From contig NZ_PPPU01000006.1 of assembly GCF_006483455.1 (NCBI RefSeq), positions 124,001 through 188,000 of the forward strand: 64,000 bases of DNA, read 5' to 3'. Positions 59,131 through 64,000 of this stretch are shown one piece after another. A model generated the notes under the pieces. It was not told the DNA's origin. It did not search any database and worked only from the letters and a program-made list of their open reading frames with translations. Position 1 is the stretch's first letter; each line of letters opens with the position of its first letter. Both the position numbers and the translations under genes were made by a program. The DNA comes from Methylomonas koyamae (GTDB lineage: Bacteria > Pseudomonadota > Gammaproteobacteria > Methylococcales > Methylomonadaceae).

Positions 59131-59615
59131 TGATGTATCCCCCTGAAAATTGCTGCGCCGGAATCGGCCTGCAGCTTTGGCGAAGTTGCTGTTCGGGAGA
59201 TATTTAAGAAAATTAAGTCTCAATTTATTGAGAGTTGTGTCCGGCTTTTGGGCATCCCGCAAAACCGAGATTCGGCAATGTGACGCTGCACAAAATAACG
59301 CCGAATTCGAGGGGCGCTCCCGCAACTGCCCATTTCAATGCATGTTTGGCTGTCCGTTCGCTGAGCGGGAGCGGTTCATTTCCGGGCCTGCGATTGGGTT
59401 GAGCTCGATGACGCTGAACCGTTCAGCGCGCTTATCCAACTCTAATTTCCCTCTCATCTGCTCTTAATTAAACCCCCAGGTTTTCTCTCATTTTGCGCCG
59501 GTAAGCTTTGTACCCAAGCCGGCACTGCTGAATCGCAAACCCGGCAACAGGTTGAGGATGCCAAGGATGGCGTCCTTAAGTCTTCGGAACTAGACGCAAC
59601 AGGGGGAACGCCGCT
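59131..59615. other. 485-bp divergent region between protease and exopolysaccharide genes
   Basis: No gene on either strand. It holds the promoters of both genes. Imperfect inverted repeats occur near 59553-59580 (GGATGCC / GGCGTCC, and AAGGA-TGGCG-TCCTT), just upstream of the polyprenyl-phosphate transferase gene, which could be an RNA leader. I compared it mentally with the GEMM c-di-GMP riboswitch and found no match. Confidence 0.4.
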
Positions 59616-61037
59616 ATGCCACTCGGCTTCGGAAATATCTTCAACGGACTCTTTCGCCAATACGGTCATACCGTGATTCTGCTGTTACGGATCATCGACG
59701 TGGCCATGCTGTTAGCCGCTGCCTGGGCAGCGCACTATTTCTGGTTGCGCGAATATGCGGTTGACCAGCATTACCGGATCGTAACTGCGTTGGGCGTACT
59801 CGGCGCGATCATTTTCTTCGAGATCGGCCAAGTCTACCGGCCCTGGCGCAACGACGCGATGCGCGGCGAGATCGCCCGCATCGTTAGAGCCTGGCTGCTG
59901 GCGCTGCTGGCGGTGGTTTCCATCGTATTTCTAGTGCGCTTGCATGTCTGGTTCGGTTCCAGTTACCGCTGGATTGCCTCCTGGGGCGTGCTGGGTTTGG
60001 TCTGCGTATTGGCTGCGCGCTCGGTGATGTCGCAGGTTTTGCGTTGGCTGCGGTCACGGGGTTGGTCGCAGGGCAAAATCATCATGGTTGGCCTGAATCA
60101 AATGGCCGTGGCGGTGGCGCGGCAGTTGAACCATTCGCCCTGGGCCGGTTTGCAGGCGGTGGGTTATGTTGACGACCGCGGCGCTGGCCGGCAGCCGCTG
60201 AACGACCATGACCTGCCGTGCCTGGGCAGATTGGCTGACTTGCAGGCCCTGATCGACCGGCACGCTATCGACGAGGTCTGGGTGGCTTATCAAGGCGAAT
60301 CCCTGACCGAGCGGGCGCAATACCAATTGCGGCATTTGCCGGTCAGCATCCGGCTGGTGATCGATTGCTTTGCCTTCAAACAAAGCAAGTTTCTCAGCCT
60401 GAACACCGTGGCCGGCATTCCGACTCTGGATTTTTCGGTGTCGCCGTTGCACGGCGTCAACCGCTACATCAAAGAAGTCGAAGACCGTTTGCTGGCTTTG
60501 ATTTTACTGGTGCTGATCAGCCCGCTGATGCTGCTGATCGCTGTCGGCGTCAAGCTGAGTTCGCCCGGCCCGGTGTTTTACCGCCAGGTCAGGGTGGGCT
60601 GGAACAACCGCAAATTTACCATGCTGAAATTCCGCTCGATGCCGGTGGATGTCGAGTCCAAAACCGGCGCGGTCTGGGCCAAGCCCGGCGAAAATCGGGC
60701 TACTCCGTTCGGCAGCTTCCTGCGCAAAACCAGCCTGGACGAATTGCCGCAATTGATCAACGTTTTGCGCGGCGACATGTCCCTGGTCGGCCCGCGCCCG
60801 GAACGTCCGGACTTCGTCGAAGTGTTCAAGGAACAAGTGCCCAACTACATGAAAAAACACATGGTCAAGGCCGGTATCACCGGCTGGGCCCAAGTCAACG
60901 GCTGGCGCGGCGACACCGATTTGAACCGGCGCATCGAGCACGATTTGTATTACATCCAGAACTGGTCGTTGTGGTTCGATATCGAGATCGCTTTCCGCAC
61001 CGTGCTGACCGGTTTTGTCAACAAAAACGCCTATTAA
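59616..61037 (+). CDS. Polyprenyl-phosphate glycosyl-1-phosphate transferase (WcaJ/PssZ type)
   Basis: 473-aa initiating glycosyltransferase of exopolysaccharide synthesis, putting the first sugar phosphate on undecaprenyl phosphate. Four to five N-terminal transmembrane helices, a nucleotide-binding-like middle domain ([20 protein letters not shown]), a further TM helix ([20 protein letters not shown]) and the catalytic domain: [54 protein letters not shown], and [18 protein letters not shown]. This is the TIGR03023 layout. Confidence 0.94.
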   Translation: MPLGFGNIFNGLFRQYGHTVILLLRIIDVAMLLAAAWAAHYFWLREYAVDQHYRIVTALGVLGAIIFFEIGQVYRPWRNDAMRGEIARIVRAWLLALLAVVSIVFLVRLHVWFGSSYRWIASWGVLGLVCVLAARSVMSQVLRWLRSRGWSQGKIIMVGLNQMAVAVARQLNHSPWAGLQAVGYVDDRGAGRQPLNDHDLPCLGRLADLQALIDRHAIDEVWVAYQGESLTERAQYQLRHLPVSIRLVIDCFAFKQSKFLSLNTVAGIPTLDFSVSPLHGVNRYIKEVEDRLLALILLVLISPLMLLIAVGVKLSSPGPVFYRQVRVGWNNRKFTMLKFRSMPVDVESKTGAVWAKPGENRATPFGSFLRKTSLDELPQLINVLRGDMSLVGPRPERPDFVEVFKEQVPNYMKKHMVKAGITGWAQVNGWRGDTDLNRRIEHDLYYIQNWSLWFDIEIAFRTVLTGFVNKNAY

Positions 61038-61049
61038 GGAAACCTGAGC

Positions 61050-62153
61050 ATGTACAGACTGCTTCCCATCCTGTTGACGTTAGCGCTACCGGGCTGTTTT
61101 TTGGCGCCGGGCATGGACATGAACACCGACAGTAACGGCTTGACCGAAATCGAGTTGCCGGCCCGAAAGGACGGCCAGTTGGTAAAGGAGAAAGTCCGCG
61201 TCATGCCGATCACCGCCGACCTGATCATCGAGAAGGAAGTGGCCCGGCAACAGGCGGTCGGCCAGTTGCTGCCGGTGGACAATACCAAGACCAGTTACCG
61301 GATCGGACCGCAGGACCGGTTGCAGATTACGGTGTGGGAGCACCCGGAATTGAACGATCCCGGCGGTGAAAAAATTCTGCCGGAGATGGCAGGTAAGGTG
61401 GTCGACGACAACGGCGATCTGTATTACCCCTATGTCGGCAATCTTCATGTCGGCGGCAAGACCATTCCGGAAGTGCGCGAAGAGCTGACCCGCGAATTGT
61501 CGCGTTTTTTCAAGAAGGTCAAACTCGACATTCGGGTGTTGTCGTTTCAGGCTCACCGGATGGCGGTGGTCGGGGAGGTCAAGCAACCGGGGGTATTGGC
61601 GATGAACGAAACCCCGCTGACCGTGGCCGAGGCCATCAGCCGCGCCGGCGGCGCCACCAAGGATTCGGACATGAACAATGTTGCCCTGGCTCGCGACGGC
61701 AAACTATACAAACTGGATGTGCAAGCCCTGTATGAAAAGGGGTTGACCACGCAGAACGTGCTATTGAAAGACGGCGATGTGCTCAATGTCGGCGACCAGA
61801 AGGACAGCAAAGTCTACGTGATGGGCGAGGTCGGCCGGCAACAGGCGGTGCAGATCAACAAAGGCCGGATGAGTCTGGCCCAGGCATTGGCCGAGGCCTA
61901 CGGCGTCGATTTCAACACCTCGCGTCCGGGCGACATTTATGTGGTGCGCGCCGGCGACATGAAACCGGAAATCTTCCAGCTCAATGCCGAATCGCCCGAC
62001 GCGATGATCCTGGCCGAGCAATTTCCGCTGCAAGCCCACGATACCTTGTTTGTCGGTACTGCCGGCGTTACCCAGTGGTCGCGGGTGTTGAACCAGATTC
62101 TGCCCGGATCGTTTACCGCGATCATGTCGCAAGCGGCACTGATGGGAATGTAG
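61050..62153 (+). CDS. Wza-like outer-membrane polysaccharide export lipoprotein
   Basis: 367-aa lipoprotein (MYRLLPILLTLALPGCFLAP, lipobox LPGC). The poly-export domain shows TSYRIGPQDRLQITVWEHPE and the SLBB repeats QAHRMAVVGEVKQPGVLAMN and KVYVMGEVGRQQAVQINKGR. A C-terminal amphipathic helix (SFTAIMSQAALMGM) fits the outer-membrane pore of Wza. It starts 12 bp after the initiating transferase gene. Confidence 0.93.
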   Translation: MYRLLPILLTLALPGCFLAPGMDMNTDSNGLTEIELPARKDGQLVKEKVRVMPITADLIIEKEVARQQAVGQLLPVDNTKTSYRIGPQDRLQITVWEHPELNDPGGEKILPEMAGKVVDDNGDLYYPYVGNLHVGGKTIPEVREELTRELSRFFKKVKLDIRVLSFQAHRMAVVGEVKQPGVLAMNETPLTVAEAISRAGGATKDSDMNNVALARDGKLYKLDVQALYEKGLTTQNVLLKDGDVLNVGDQKDSKVYVMGEVGRQQAVQINKGRMSLAQALAEAYGVDFNTSRPGDIYVVRAGDMKPEIFQLNAESPDAMILAEQFPLQAHDTLFVGTAGVTQWSRVLNQILPGSFTAIMSQAALMGM

Positions 62154-62197
62154 TTAAAAATCGCCCCCGGCTGCTGGTGTGCGTAGAGGGGAATCGA

Positions 62198-64000
62198 ATG
62201 TTTTCAAGCGAAAAGGTTGTGAAAAGTATGTATCCACCCAATGAAGCCGTTCCGGTGTTACCGTTGCCGAATCCAAACCGCCTGCAAGAGCAGAGCGTCA
62301 GCATTCGCGACTACGTGGATTTGCTGATCGAAGGCCGTAAAACCCTCTTGATCGCTCTCGCCGCGGTGTTGACCGTGACGCTGGTCTACCTGGTTTTGGC
62401 GCCGCGGACCTACAAAGCCGATGCCTTACTGCGCATCGACAAGAACAAAGCCCTGCTGGCCGCCAATCTGCACGGCGACAACAATCAGACTCCGGCCGAA
62501 GCCGAGAGTCCGCGGGCGCAGCGCGAAGTCGAGATTCTGCGTTCGCGTTCGGTGCTGGGTAAGGTGGTCGACAATCTGAATCTGGCGATTGAAATCGAGC
62601 CCAGTTATTTTCCGCTGATCGGCGAAACCCTGGCCCGTAAACACGATCGCCACGATGGCGTCGCCGGTGCTTGGTGGGGCTTCGGCCGTTGGGCCTGGGG
62701 CGGCGAGAAGGCCAAGGTGGCCGCGTTCGAGGTTCCGGACCGTTACCTGGAACAGGAATTTACGCTGATCGCACTGGAACACGGCCGCTACCAGATCCTG
62801 GCACCGAACGGCGCCGAGTTGTTAAGCGGCGAAGTCGGCCAGGTCGTCACGGCCGAAATCGGCGAGAAAACCCCGGTGGCGATTAAAATCGAAGTCCTGG
62901 ACGCCCATCCCGGCACCCATTTCGAGCTGGTGCGGCGCACGGCGTTATCGGCGATAGAAACCCTGCAGAAAGCCTTTGCCGTCAAGGAAGTGTCGAAAGA
63001 TACCGACATTTTGAGTGTGGAACTGAAAGGCCGCGATCCCGAGCAATTGGCCAAATCGGTCAACGACATCGCCGCGATTTACGTCAACGCCACGGTGAAT
63101 TGGGAATCGGCCGAAGCCTCGCAAAAATTGGCTTTTCTGGAAAGCCAACTGCCGATCGTCAAAGAGCGCCTGGAAAAAGCCGAGCAGGGTTTGAGCGCCT
63201 ACCGGCAACAGCACGGCGCGGTGGACATTTCCGCCGAGGCCGAGATTCTGTTGAAGCAGGCTTCGGACATGGAAACCCTGAGCATCCAGCTCAAGCAAAA
63301 ATACGACGAACAAAGCCAGCGGCTGGAGTCCGAGCATCCGGACATGATGGCTACCAACGCCCAGATCAAGCGAGTGAATGGCAAGTTGGCGGCCCTGGAA
63401 AAACGCATCAAGGATTTGCCCAAAACCCAGCAAAACATGGTGAGCCTGTCGCGCGATGTGCAGGTTAATACCGAACTGTATACCTCGTTACTGAACAGCG
63501 CCCAGGAGCAACGCATCGCCGCCGCCGGCTCGTTGGGCAACTCGCGGATCGTCGATTTCGCGGTGACGCCGGAAAAACCGTATTGGCCGAAGCCGGGCCT
63601 GCTGTTGGCGATCGCCACTCTGTTGGGTCTGAGCCTGGGATCGGCATGGGTGTTTCTGCGCCACTCGCTGCAGCGCCACGACAATTATCCGGCCTTGCTG
63701 GAATACCAGGTCGGGCTGCCGATGTTCGCTGCCATCCCGCATAGCAAGAAACAACGCAAATTGGCTGGTCTGCTCGGCCGCGACAAAGACGGCGGCATTC
63801 TGGTCAACGAAGATCCGCTGGATATCTCGGTCGAATCGCTGCGCGGCCTGCGCACCACGCTGGAGGCGACGCTGGCCAACCATGAAAGCAAGGTCATCAT
63901 GGTCAGCAGTCCGGCGCCGGCGATGGGCAAGTCGTTTGTCAGCTCCAACCTGGCGGCACTGCTGGCCAGCATCAAGAAGCGGGTGCTGGTGATCGACGCC
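62198..64000 (+). CDS. Wzc-like polysaccharide co-polymerase / tyrosine autokinase (partial)
   Basis: 601 codons visible, cut by the right window edge. N-terminal TM near residue 45 (LLIALAAVLTVTLVYLVL), a long periplasmic Wzz-like domain with coiled coil (LAFLESQLPIVKERLEKAEQ), a second TM near residue 465-485 (LLLAIATLLGLSLGSAWVFL) and a cytoplasmic BY-kinase domain: SSPAPAMGKSFVSSNLA (Walker A) then RVLVIDA (Walker A'). The start at 62198 has GAGGGG upstream. It controls chain length and export together with the Wza-like protein. Confidence 0.92.
   Translation, partial: MFSSEKVVKSMYPPNEAVPVLPLPNPNRLQEQSVSIRDYVDLLIEGRKTLLIALAAVLTVTLVYLVLAPRTYKADALLRIDKNKALLAANLHGDNNQTPAEAESPRAQREVEILRSRSVLGKVVDNLNLAIEIEPSYFPLIGETLARKHDRHDGVAGAWWGFGRWAWGGEKAKVAAFEVPDRYLEQEFTLIALEHGRYQILAPNGAELLSGEVGQVVTAEIGEKTPVAIKIEVLDAHPGTHFELVRRTALSAIETLQKAFAVKEVSKDTDILSVELKGRDPEQLAKSVNDIAAIYVNATVNWESAEASQKLAFLESQLPIVKERLEKAEQGLSAYRQQHGAVDISAEAEILLKQASDMETLSIQLKQKYDEQSQRLESEHPDMMATNAQIKRVNGKLAALEKRIKDLPKTQQNMVSLSRDVQVNTELYTSLLNSAQEQRIAAAGSLGNSRIVDFAVTPEKPYWPKPGLLLAIATLLGLSLGSAWVFLRHSLQRHDNYPALLEYQVGLPMFAAIPHSKKQRKLAGLLGRDKDGGILVNEDPLDISVESLRGLRTTLEATLANHESKVIMVSSPAPAMGKSFVSSNLAALLASIKKRVLVIDA

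Noticed and set aside
59490-59615. GEMM c-di-GMP riboswitch
   Set aside because: GCAAACC-like pieces occur, but the second conserved block and pairing are not found.

Overview
The window reads as chromosome of a GC-rich gammaproteobacterial methanotroph of the Methylomonas/Methylobacter type. The main taxonomic clue is a formylmethanofuran dehydrogenase subunit A (FhcA, 22413-24065), an enzyme of methanofuran/tetrahydromethanopterin C1 oxidation. It sits with ordinary gammaproteobacterial housekeeping genes (leuA, aat-bpt, efpL, ackA/pta, lapD/lapG). The genus is inference; no rRNA or tRNA gene is visible.

Region 1 (1 to about 20750) is a Mu/BcepMu-like transposable prophage. A leftward early cluster runs from a Ner-like protein (7063) through a 356-aa protein, MuA transposase, MuB ATPase and small genes to Gam, GemA/gp16 and Mor, which is cut by the window edge. 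A divergent XRE repressor (7145-7576) faces it across a palindromic operator. Behind the repressor lies AT-rich cargo (7573-9927): a Sel1-like membrane protein, a secreted HNH protein, a small Pro-rich protein coupled to a SLATT-like two-TM protein, and an orphan. A rightward late block (11711-20132) carries holin, transglycosylase, nested spanins, terminase subunits, portal, a gpF head protein with a C-terminal nuclease-like domain, and gpG. Capsid, protease and tail genes do not follow. The prophage seems to end near 20751, inside a secreted-protein gene whose C-terminus is lost.

Region 2 (21504-29400) is a zinc-limitation locus on the minus strand: a TonB receptor with a His-rich loop (ZnuD type), a COG0523 GTPase behind a near-perfect Zur box, a small His-containing membrane protein, a ZIP transporter, a DUF1826 protein, FhcA and the zinc-independent GTP cyclohydrolase FolE2. 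FhcA in this setting suggests that methanotroph C1 metabolism is part of the low-zinc response. This is the most interesting lead in the window.

Region 3 (29492-33386) is an ackA - secreted DUF2380 - pta operon. Region 4 (33598-42300) holds FHA and PilZ proteins, a thioredoxin-like protein, a YgjP-type peptidase, the LapG/LapD c-di-GMP adhesin-release pair behind a truncated haemoglobin, a BI-1 membrane protein, a retropepsin-like protease, a GIY-YIG gene, a YqiA-like esterase and a sugar epimerase. Region 5 (42324-48267) holds rimI, a type-4 uracil-DNA glycosylase carrying an in-frame palindromic repeat, leuA, efpL and the N-end-rule pair bpt/aat.

Region 6 (48350-52720) is a two-kinase, one-regulator signalling locus with a QseG-like lipoprotein. 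Region 7 (52940-64000) is an exopolysaccharide region: a large exported clan GH-A-like glycosidase, a metzincin lipoprotein with a PKD domain, and the initiating glycosyltransferase, Wza-type exporter and Wzc-type kinase (cut by the window end). Dispersed palindromic repeats occur at 1523-1600, 22325-22401 and, in short form, inside the glycosylase gene.
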